From: Algimonas porphyrae
GTDB taxonomy: Bacteria > Pseudomonadota > Alphaproteobacteria > Caulobacterales > Maricaulaceae
Length of the DNA stretch: 64,000 nt
Reading direction: 5' to 3'
NCBI RefSeq assembly: GCF_041429795.1
Contig: NZ_CP163424.1
Location: forward strand, 1,614,001-1,678,000
In this document: positions 47,132 through 55,383 of the stretch, in pieces
Numbering within the stretch: the first letter of the stretch is position 1
Layout of the letters: every line of letters starts with the position of its first letter
Program-made: the position numbers and the translations under genes
The notes under the pieces: generated by a model
The model's database searches: none
What the model was told of the DNA's origin: nothing
What the model saw: only the letters and a program-made list of their open reading frames with translations

Positions 47132-47359
47132 TTAGCGCCCCGGCGGTCCCCGCCGTGGGCGCTTTTTCTTGGCCAGATCGAACCCGCCTCGAATAAATAG
47201 CCACCAGCTGCGATCGACGAGCAGCACGACAAACAACAGAATGACCGCCCACCAGACGGGTTTGCCGGTCCACCCGATCCAGATCAGTCCCGCCAGCGCG
47301 AGCGGATAGAGCAGCATGGCGACTGCCAGTCGCCACACGGCGATGATCTTCTCCTTCAC
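47132..47359 (-). CDS. small membrane protein of unknown function
   Basis: 75 residues from GTG 47359, which overlaps the stop of the phosphatase gene (GTGA). The longer frame from 47401 lies inside that gene. Two hydrophobic helices (VAMLLYPLALAGLIWIGW and WAVILLFVVLLVD) are followed by an Arg/Lys-rich tail (KKKRPRRGPPG), so it is probably an inner-membrane protein with a positive cytoplasmic end. It is likely co-expressed with the SixA-type phosphatase. Confidence 0.6.
   Translation of the reverse strand: MKEKIIAVWRLAVAMLLYPLALAGLIWIGWTGKPVWWAVILLFVVLLVDRSWWLFIRGGFDLAKKKRPRRGPPGR
47134..47168 (+). terminator. terminator for the 46618-47010 gene, inside the 3' end of the opposite gene
   Basis: A stem AGCGCCC (47134-47140) pairs with GGGCGCT (47157-47163), with an inner GGCGG/CCGCC pair, then TTTTT in the + direction. 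The same bases encode the basic tail of the minus-strand small protein, an example of shared use. Confidence 0.65.
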
Positions 47360-47850
47360 GCCTCCAGCAGACGCGGCAGGATCAGATCGACAAACTTCCA
47401 ACTATCCGGGTTGAGCCAGTCGCCCTCATGGGTCCGTTCCAGCACGGTGCAGGCCCCTGTCGGGTAATCGTCATAGCGTCCCGTAAACTGCGCATGCATG
47501 TCGCCCCAGCCGGGATTGTGACCCAGCCACATCAGCCGCTCCACATCGGGTTCACCCTCTCGCCGGGCGACCGCGAACACGTCGGACGGCGATGCATGGT
47601 AGAATTCGCTGTAATAATCGATCCGCTGCGCGCCCGGAATGGCCCGGATCAGATGCAGGGCGGTTTCGCGGGTCCGCTTGGAATTGCTGGCCCAGATGAC
47701 TTGCGGCGCATAGCCGCGCGCATGCAGCGCCTGTCCGACGGCGGGCGCGGCCCGCCGTCCGCGCGCATTGAGCGGGCGTTCATGATCGGTCTGGTTCGGA
47801 TCGTTCCAGCTCGACTTGGCGTGTCGCATCAAAAGCAGATGGGTCAGCAT
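47356..47850 (-). CDS. SixA-type histidine phosphatase
   Basis: 164 residues beginning LTHLLLMRHAKSSWND: RHA is the phospho-histidine motif and the KSSW follow-on is typical of SixA-like proteins. ASNSKRTRETA and the second catalytic His in MWLGHNPG are intact. SixA removes phosphate from phosphohistidine on phosphotransfer proteins. Its target here is unknown. It is short, as in the SixA subgroup. Confidence 0.88.
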   Translation of the reverse strand: MLTHLLLMRHAKSSWNDPNQTDHERPLNARGRRAAPAVGQALHARGYAPQVIWASNSKRTRETALHLIRAIPGAQRIDYYSEFYHASPSDVFAVARREGEPDVERLMWLGHNPGWGDMHAQFTGRYDDYPTGACTVLERTHEGDWLNPDSWKFVDLILPRLLEA

Positions 47851-47865
47851 CCACCCTGATTGCCG

Positions 47866-48576
47866 CTATTCCATCGTATAGACAATGCCGAAGCGGGTAA
47901 TCGTGTCGGTATTCTCCGTCCCGAACGGTACATCCGTGTGATGATCGATCCGGAAGGACGCCCGGGCCGCAAGATTGCCGACCAGATTGGCGGTTATTCC
48001 GGCCTCGCTCCACAGATAGGTGTCCGAATCCGACCACAGCACACCCGCATCACTATAAGCAGAAACCTGTTCGTTGATCTGCCAGTCCAGATCCGATTCG
48101 ACATTCACCGCCAGTTCTTCATTGGTGACGTCCAGACTGTTGGTCTGGGACCGGTAGCCAAGCCCGGCTGTCACGCTCCATCCCAGCGGCTCGCCCTCAT
48201 AGAGCGTGTAACCCAGACCGCCGCCGAGAAAATAGCCATCGGTAAAGGCGCCAAAATCGTCGTAGAAATAATCGGCGGAGGCATAGCCGAACAGACGATC
48301 ATTAATGTCGCGCTCGATCTGGTAGCCGAGCGTGAAGCGCTCGCGGTTGCGGACACCGTTCGATGTCCCGTAATCCGCACTTCCGGCAAATTTGTGCCGC
48401 CAGACATCGCCAGTCTTGTTGAGCTTCAAGCCCAGGCCGATATCGGTCGTGTCAGTATTGCCGGTCGTCTTGTTGGCGGTCAGCGAAGCTTCGCCGCTCC
48501 ACCCATCATCGTCCTGAGCCATGGCGGCGGCGGGGGTGAACAGCAAAAGAGCTGGCAGAATATATCGAAAAGGCAT
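47866..48576 (-). CDS. DUF481 outer-membrane beta-barrel protein
   Basis: 236 residues from ATG 48576, with GGGGAG 8-13 nt upstream; the same frame runs open to 49854 but overlaps serS and is not coding. A signal peptide ends AAAMAQ. The mature protein alternates aromatic/hydrophobic and polar residues, starting WSGEASLTANKTTGNTDTTD, the DUF481 start ('G..sg..Ntd..'). It ends with a Phe/Tyr-rich strand, as outer-membrane barrels do. The function is unknown; related proteins are salt-stress-induced. Confidence 0.88.
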   Translation of the reverse strand: MPFRYILPALLLFTPAAAMAQDDDGWSGEASLTANKTTGNTDTTDIGLGLKLNKTGDVWRHKFAGSADYGTSNGVRNRERFTLGYQIERDINDRLFGYASADYFYDDFGAFTDGYFLGGGLGYTLYEGEPLGWSVTAGLGYRSQTNSLDVTNEELAVNVESDLDWQINEQVSAYSDAGVLWSDSDTYLWSEAGITANLVGNLAARASFRIDHHTDVPFGTENTDTITRFGIVYTME

Positions 48577-48711
48577 GATGAGCGCTCCCCAGAGAATAAG
48601 GCGGATATGTGGATGCGCCTTTGAGAATGCCGGGTTAATGTCGGCTGAACAGCGCTGCGCTTTACGCCTGCCTGCCACACGCCTATGGGGCGTCAAAATC
48701 AATGATGATGA

Positions 48712-49989
<1,278 letters not shown>

Positions 49990-50025
49990 GGGCTGGGGAC
50001 GGTCAGTTGTCGCCGATTTTTTTTG

Positions 50026-50166
50026 CTCGTCTCCCCCTCCGCCTTCCGCTTCGTTTCAGGCACCTCCCCCTGCCCGGGGGAGGAAAGGGTTTCACAGGCC
50101 CGCCCCTCTTTTCCTCCCCCGGACAGGGGGAGGGGGACCGCCGAAGGTGGTGGAGGGGGAGACGAG
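50026..50166. repeat. 141-bp nested inverted repeat (REP/MITE-like palindrome)
   Basis: The outer arms 50026-50040 and 50152-50166 are perfect 15-bp inverted copies. Inside, 50062-50085 and 50111-50134 are inverted copies with 22 of 24 matches. Each inner arm is itself nearly palindromic (CCTCCCCC...GGGGGAGG). Such poly-C/poly-G palindromes occur as dispersed intergenic repeats in several alphaproteobacteria. It could form a cruciform or a long RNA hairpin downstream of serS. No transposase is nearby. Confidence 0.75.
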
Positions 50167-50289
50167 ATAAGGATACTCGCGCTAGCGCGACCTGAATCAA
50201 TCCCCGTTTATTACCTTGAAGCTTTTCGTTGCTTCAGTCCCTTGCCGACAATCCCACAAACCTAATCCCCGGACCCCCATTTCCATGCT

Positions 50290-50720
50290 CTTTTACCCTC
50301 GTCCGTCACGGACACGAGGGGGGGCATAACCCTCGGTGTGGCGGGCCGGTGTGAGGGCTTCGGCCCGTGTTGCGGACGGACATGTCCGCGACCGGTGAAA
50401 GCCGGAAAGGTCCGTCAGGTGATGGCGGAGCGACCGGGCCGAGAGCGGATGTGTCGGCGGTTTATGCTGCCGCTGACACCCTTCGTCGTCTCTGCCGCCC
50501 CTGAGGCTGGTCCTTCGCGGACCGCGCGTGAGCCAAGCATCCGCCGCTGCCATGATCCGGCATCGGGGGTTAGGCCGCGGAACCCGCAGGCGATGGGTCG
50601 CAGGGGCGGCAGGCGAAACGAACCGAACACCGCGCGCGGGCTCTGTCTTGCGACGAAACGGTACACTTAAATCTTCCCCGGTCACGGGGCAGAGCCCGCG
50701 CCTCGTGTCGCTTCTGACAT
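50290..50720. other. gene-free, highly self-complementary region; candidate structured RNA
   Basis: No open frame here has a recognisable product. Many strong complementary segments are arranged like RNA helices: a hairpin 50296-50320; GGGC-UUCG-GCCC at 50355-50366; GCGGAC/GTCCGC at 50372-50389; TGTCGGCGG/CCGCTGACA at 50452-50478; GGTCC/GGACC at 50509-50523; a 12-bp long-range pair 50492-50503 with 50601-50612; a 12-bp pair 50634-50645 with 50690-50701; and an enclosed CCCCG/CGGGG hairpin at 50676-50689. The strand cannot be decided by pairing alone. I looked for RNase P, tmRNA and SRP RNA signatures and did not find them. Confidence 0.5.
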
Positions 50721-50841
50721 GAAGGGATCACGTCAAGCGTGATGCTGATGACCCGCTCTCAGCCGCAGGGTGGCGGCTGCCTGCAGACGACCCGTCAAAG
50801 CCGGCGTCCCAAGAAACCAATGCCGGGGAGAGAAAAGCGGA

Positions 50842-52227
50842 TCAGGCGGCAGCGGCCAGAAGGGATGGGTGCTCGGCAACGAAGGCTTCCAGCTTGGCGA
50901 AAAAGGCCCGCAGCTCCGCGTCACCATTGCTGCCATTGATCGTCACCAGCCGCACGAAGGTCGTGTCGCGGAACGAGCCATAGCCGACCAGAAGCTGCGA
51001 GTGCTCATACAAGGCGGTGCAGAGGGTCTGCGCCGGAATGCCCTTATAGTTGAAACAGACCGCGACGGTCTCGTCGACGCTATAGTCGGTATAATCCGGG
51101 TGATTGCGGACATAGTCGCGCGCCAGATCGGCCAAGTGGAATTGCTGGTCGACGAAGGCAGCAAGGCCCTTCGTGCCAATGCTTTTCCAGAGCACCCAGA
51201 ATTTGAGCGCATCGTTTCGACGCCCGCACTGCAACGATGTCTTGCCCGGATTGAACGCGTCGTGATCGGTCTGATAGAGATAGGACGCATCATTGGAAAA
51301 TGTGGTGTTCAGATTGGCCTTGTCCCTGACCATGATCAGCGAACAGCTGAGCGGCGTGCCCAGCATTTTGTGGGCGTTGAGCGTGAAGGAATCGACCAGA
51401 TCGGCCCCGGCGACCAGATGGCGGTGGCGCTCACTGAACAGGGCCGAACCGCCATAGGCGCCGTCCACATGCAGCCAGATATCGAATTCTCGCGCGACCG
51501 CCGCGGCTGCCGTCAGATCGTCATAAGCGCCCAAGACGGTGGTTCCAGCGGTGCAGTTGATCAGGACAGGATTGAGGCCTTTGGCCTTGTCATCGACGAT
51601 CGCCTGCCGCAGCGCGGCCATATTCATGCGGCCCCTGTCGTCCGTCGCGATATGGCGGACATTGTCCCGGCCAATGCCGGAAAAGGCGGCATTTTTCGGT
51701 GTGCTGTAATGCGATTCCGTCGAAGTATAGACGGTCATGCGACCATTCATGCCGGAATGGCGGACCTTGGCGTCGAACGCATCGCGACCCATCAGCATGC
51801 CCATCAGATTGGTCATCGATCCGCCCGGGCCCAGCGTTCCGCCCGATGCTTCGCCCCAGCCCATCAGTTTGCAGACTTCGCTGATGATCGTCTTCTCGAC
51901 CGCGATCTGCGGGCCTGCCGCTTTATAGGTCGCCATGCTGTTGTTCAGCACGACGGCCAGCAGATCGCCGAGGATGGCCTGTTCCTGCCGACCGCCGAAA
52001 AGCTGATTGAAGAAGGCTGGTGTGGCAGTTCGCGGCGTTGCGAGGACGAGGTCTCTCAGCGATTTTTCGAGATGCTCCGCGTCGACGCCGTCCATTCCCA
52101 GCGACAGGTCCAGGCGGTCATCCAGAGCCGAGACAGGCAGATGATCCGCGACAGGTTTGATCGCCTCGTCGGCGAGAAGATCGCGAACGATACGATTGAA
52201 GATGTCGAGGCTCTGTTTCACAGACAT
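50842..52227 (-). CDS. PLP-dependent group II amino-acid decarboxylase
   Basis: 461 residues. TSTESHYSTPKNAAFSGIG is the PLP phosphate and ring-stacking His region. LHVDGAYGG contains the PLP-pyridine Asp, and SFTLNAHKMLG the Schiff-base Lys (N-x-H-K). These define the glutamate/aspartate/aromatic amino-acid decarboxylase group. GRRNDALKFW is also typical. The substrate could be aspartate, cysteine sulfinate, glutamate or 2,4-diaminobutyrate and cannot be decided. The gene is monocistronic; the 3' side faces the structured region. Confidence 0.88.
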   Translation of the reverse strand: MSVKQSLDIFNRIVRDLLADEAIKPVADHLPVSALDDRLDLSLGMDGVDAEHLEKSLRDLVLATPRTATPAFFNQLFGGRQEQAILGDLLAVVLNNSMATYKAAGPQIAVEKTIISEVCKLMGWGEASGGTLGPGGSMTNLMGMLMGRDAFDAKVRHSGMNGRMTVYTSTESHYSTPKNAAFSGIGRDNVRHIATDDRGRMNMAALRQAIVDDKAKGLNPVLINCTAGTTVLGAYDDLTAAAAVAREFDIWLHVDGAYGGSALFSERHRHLVAGADLVDSFTLNAHKMLGTPLSCSLIMVRDKANLNTTFSNDASYLYQTDHDAFNPGKTSLQCGRRNDALKFWVLWKSIGTKGLAAFVDQQFHLADLARDYVRNHPDYTDYSVDETVAVCFNYKGIPAQTLCTALYEHSQLLVGYGSFRDTTFVRLVTINGSNGDAELRAFFAKLEAFVAEHPSLLAAAA

Positions 52228-52296
52228 ATGTCCTTGCGGCGAGGTCCGACGGAAAGCCGTCGGGAACTACGCGATACGGGTTGGGGTGTGCGTCGG

Positions 52297-54126
52297 CTAG
52301 AGCGGCTTGCAGGCGGCTTCCAGCCATTCCGCGACCGGGCCCTCGAGCCGCGGGCCGATCTCTTCCAGCACGCGGGCATGATAGGCATCGACATAATGGC
52401 GCTCAGAGCGGGTCAACATGTCCGTGTCGATCAGGGCCCGGTGGAACGGGGCGAGCGTGACGGTGTGAAAGCCCAGCATCGGGCGGTCGCCGCCAGCAAT
52501 CGGTGCGGGTTCCGTCACATATTGCAGATTCTCGATGCGGATGCCGTAGGCCCCTTCCTTGTAATAGCCCGGCTCATTGGAGACGATCATGCCGGGTTCC
52601 AGAGCCACCGTATTGGGTGTTTTCGAGATGCGCTGCGGGCCTTCATGCACGCCGAGGAAAACGCCGACCCCGTGGCCTGTCCCGTGATCGTAATCATAGC
52701 CTGCCTGCCACAATGGATAGCGGGCGAGCGCGTCGAGATTGGACCCGGTCGTCCCCTTGGGAAAGCGCACTGTCGCCATGCAGATATGGCCTTGCAGGAC
52801 GAGCGTATAATGCTCGCGCATCGCCTGTGTCGGGGCGCCGATCGGCACTGTCCGCGTCACATCGGTCGTGCCATCGACATATTGCGCACCGCTATCGACC
52901 AGATAGAGCGTGCCGGGCGACAGGGGCAGGGTCGTGGCCTTGTTGACCCGGTAGTGCGGGAAAGCGCCGTTGGCGGCGGAACCGGAAATCGTCTCGAAGG
53001 ACAGATCTTTCAATTCACCCGTTTCGTGGCGCAGCGTTTCCAATTTCACGGCGGCGTCGATTTCGTCATATTCGCCCGACTGCGCATCTGTGTCGAGCCA
53101 GTGGAGGAAACGGATCAGCGGCACGGCGTCACGACGGTGGGCGGCTTCGGTGCCGCGCAGTTCCGCGTCGGACTTGCGCGCCTTGGGCAGCGCGACCGGG
53201 TCCTGCTGCGGCAACACAGTCGCGCCGGCATCGCGCAGACTTTGCGAGTGCCATGCCGAGCTGGTGGCCGGATCGACGATCACCGCCTTGCCGGTCAGAG
53301 TTTTCATGTCGGCGGGCAATGCCTCTTCGGACAGAACGCTGACATCATTGCCCAGATGGGTGCGGATCTCGGATGTGATCTTGTCCGGGTCGGTATAGAG
53401 GCTGACGCGGCCCTGATCATCGATCAGCGCATTGGCGAGCAGAAGCGGCGTACAGCGAACGTCCGAGCCGCGCAGATTAAGCAGCCAGGCCACGGAAGCC
53501 GGCGCCGTGATGATGGCGGCATCGGCGCGACTCTCCTGCAGCGATTTTGCGATTTCGGCGCGCTTCTGGGCATGGCTTTTCCCGGCCAGAGCGTCGGGCT
53601 GGATGCTGACGGCGCCCTTGGGGGCATCGGGGCGATCGGTCCAGGCACCGTCGATCGGATTGCTCTCGACGGCGACAAGCTTCGCGCCAGCCGCCTTGAC
53701 GGCTTTCTCGATGGCGGCGATCGCCTTGGGCGAATGCAGCCTGGGGTCGTAGCCCAGTATCTCATCGGCGCGGAGATTGTCGCGCAGCCATTTGGCAACG
53801 CCGTCTTCCAGCCGGGCGAAATCGAACAGCTCCGCATCGACCTGTGCGCGGACCTGCAGCGTATAGCGGCCATCGGTGAACATGACCGCCCGGTCGGTCA
53901 TGACGCACGCGGCTCCGGCAGATCCCGTAAACCCGCTCGCCCACATCAGGCGCTCATTATGATCGGGCAGATATTCGTTATTATATTCGTCTTCATGCGG
54001 GATCAGCAGCCCGTCCAGTCCGCGCTGTGCTAGTTCAGCGCGTAAAAGCGGGATGTGATCGCGGCCCATTTGCGGGCCACCGACCACGTCGAAAGTCTGA
54101 ATTATCTGCGTATCGATCTGTCCCAT
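52297..54126 (-). CDS. M24B family Xaa-Pro aminopeptidase
   Basis: 609 residues, the length of the three-domain eukaryotic-like aminopeptidase P. Two creatinase-like N-terminal domains (about 1-310) precede the pita-bread domain. Metal ligands are visible in VDSGAQYVDGTTDVTR (two Asp), GTGHGVGVFLGVHEGP (His), NEPGYYKEGAYG (Glu) and near IENLQYV (Glu). It removes N-terminal residues from X-Pro peptides in the cytoplasm. A later in-frame Met (MGRDHIP) could be the true start. Confidence 0.93.
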   Translation of the reverse strand: MGQIDTQIIQTFDVVGGPQMGRDHIPLLRAELAQRGLDGLLIPHEDEYNNEYLPDHNERLMWASGFTGSAGAACVMTDRAVMFTDGRYTLQVRAQVDAELFDFARLEDGVAKWLRDNLRADEILGYDPRLHSPKAIAAIEKAVKAAGAKLVAVESNPIDGAWTDRPDAPKGAVSIQPDALAGKSHAQKRAEIAKSLQESRADAAIITAPASVAWLLNLRGSDVRCTPLLLANALIDDQGRVSLYTDPDKITSEIRTHLGNDVSVLSEEALPADMKTLTGKAVIVDPATSSAWHSQSLRDAGATVLPQQDPVALPKARKSDAELRGTEAAHRRDAVPLIRFLHWLDTDAQSGEYDEIDAAVKLETLRHETGELKDLSFETISGSAANGAFPHYRVNKATTLPLSPGTLYLVDSGAQYVDGTTDVTRTVPIGAPTQAMREHYTLVLQGHICMATVRFPKGTTGSNLDALARYPLWQAGYDYDHGTGHGVGVFLGVHEGPQRISKTPNTVALEPGMIVSNEPGYYKEGAYGIRIENLQYVTEPAPIAGGDRPMLGFHTVTLAPFHRALIDTDMLTRSERHYVDAYHARVLEEIGPRLEGPVAEWLEAACKPL

Positions 54127-54346
54127 GGGCTCCGTCTAGGCCTTTTGAGAGGTGGGGGGAAGGCGTCGGCGCGATATTGTCTGACGGGGGCTGATCACGG
54201 AGGCGTGAGGTTCCAACCGTTTTTGCATAGCTCCATCGCCGCAGTAGCGGTTCAGGTTAATGCAGTCGGCTCCTACATAGCGTCCACATCAAAACCGCGC
54301 CTCGCCATGGTGGCGTCCGCGCATAAACGGCAAGAAAAAGAAGAAT

Positions 54347-54478
54347 ATGTCCTACCAATTCGACCCAATCCAACTGCGCCAGACGGCGCCTGTCACGCTG
54401 ACGCGCGACGTTTCATCTGTTCGTCTTCTGGCACGCCGCTCGGCTCGTCAGGCACGCCGCGCCCAACGCGCATTCTAG
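54347..54478 (+). CDS. 43-residue basic small protein, with its own terminator
   Basis: The frame from ATG 54347 to TAG 54478 is preceded by an A/G-rich AAGAAAAAGAAG. It is followed within 23 bp by a strong terminator on the same strand. The protein starts MSYQFDPIQLRQTAPVTLTR and ends in an Arg/Ala-rich helix (10 Arg in the last 24 residues). No family is recognised; it could be a nucleic-acid-binding small protein. Flanking genes on both sides are on the other strand, so it must be transcribed alone. It could also be a small RNA with fortuitous coding. Confidence 0.5.
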   Translation: MSYQFDPIQLRQTAPVTLTRDVSSVRLLARRSARQARRAQRAF

Positions 54479-54500
54479 AAAACTCAACGTTTCCCTTCGA

Positions 54501-54530
54501 AGCTCGGACCTCACGGTCCGGGCTTTTTTT
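54501..54530 (+). terminator. intrinsic terminator of the small gene
   Basis: A 10-bp stem AGCTCGGACC/GGTCCGGGCT with loop TCAC is followed by seven T. The T-run includes the stop codon of prmA on the other strand (54529-54531). The T-run lies on the + side only, so it terminates the + transcript. Confidence 0.85.
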
Positions 54531-55380
54531 ATGGGTGACTGGCCAGCAGCGACGTCCAGCCGTCGAGACTGTCCTGTGCCGTGACGGTCAGGCCGCACTG
54601 CCGGAAGGCGTCCGCGACCCAGTCCGCCTGTTCATCCAGAATTCCCGACAGGATCGCGCGAGCCCCGGGGCGCATGGCCCTGGCAATGTCAGGGGCCAGT
54701 TCGCGCAAAGGCCCGGCGAGTATATTGGAGATGACGAGATCGAAATCGCGCCCTCTCAGTGCGTCCGCATCAAAGCCATCGGCGGTCAGAGCATCAAAAG
54801 CCGTATCGTTCAGCGCAGCATTGTTCACGGCCACATTGACAGCGACCGGGTCGATGTCCGTGGCCAGCAACAATGCGTGCGGCCAGAGCTTCGCCGCCGC
54901 AATCGCCAGAACGCCAGCCCCTGTCCCGAGGTCGAGGATCGCATCAGGTTGCAGCCCATCTGTATGGAGCGCATCCAGCATCATCAGACAACCCTTAGTC
55001 GTTCCGTGATGGCCGGTCCCAAACGCCTGTCCGGCATCGATCCGGATCGGAATGCGGTCCTTCAGCTCTGGTGTGTCGTGACTACCGTGAACGATGAAGC
55101 GACCCGCATCGATCGGCGGCAGGCCGGACTGGCTGAGGCCGACCCAGTCTTCGTCGGGCAGCTGAGACAGATGCGCTTCGAGCGCTGGCGACAGACCTTG
55201 CCGTGCCGCATGCGCCGCGTCCCGCGTTGCATAAAGCGCCTGCACACTCACGGCGTCGGGACCATCATCGAATACCGACACGGCCAGAGCCTCGGTGACG
55301 TCATCGAACCCCAGCCGTTCGGCCAGATCATAGCCGCTGTCGCGCGGCGAACGGATGGTCAGCGCGTAAGGACGGCTCAC
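54529..55380 (-). CDS. prmA: ribosomal protein L11 methyltransferase (PrmA type)
   Basis: 283 residues. An N-terminal substrate-recognition region (about 1-120) is followed by the linker RIDAGQAFGTGHHGTTKGCL, the PrmA signature. The SAM-binding motif is ILDLGTGAGVLAIAAAKL, then ATDIDPVAV and VISNILAGPL. It trimethylates L11 at Lys and the N-terminus. It lies 3 bp behind the uvrD-type gene on the same strand. Confidence 0.93.
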   Translation of the reverse strand: MSRPYALTIRSPRDSGYDLAERLGFDDVTEALAVSVFDDGPDAVSVQALYATRDAAHAARQGLSPALEAHLSQLPDEDWVGLSQSGLPPIDAGRFIVHGSHDTPELKDRIPIRIDAGQAFGTGHHGTTKGCLMMLDALHTDGLQPDAILDLGTGAGVLAIAAAKLWPHALLLATDIDPVAVNVAVNNAALNDTAFDALTADGFDADALRGRDFDLVISNILAGPLRELAPDIARAMRPGARAILSGILDEQADWVADAFRQCGLTVTAQDSLDGWTSLLASHP

Positions 55381-55383
55381 AGC

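Noticed and set aside
50293-50685. A 130-codon open frame on the - strand (and an overlapping 110-codon + frame).
   Set aside because: Arg/Pro/His-rich composition, no recognisable domain, no clear ribosome-binding site, and the DNA is better explained by RNA-like pairing. Kept only as an alternative reading.
50290-50720. RNase P RNA, tmRNA or 4.5S RNA in the structured gap.
   Set aside because: The invariant sequences of these RNAs were not found on either strand; a short resemblance (AAACCGCC on the - strand, GGAAAG-GTCCG on the +) is not accompanied by the other conserved regions.
50770-54033. A 1087-codon open frame on the + strand.
   Set aside because: It lies exactly opposite the PLP decarboxylase and aminopeptidase P genes, both with complete catalytic motifs, and has no motif of its own; it is a codon-bias shadow.
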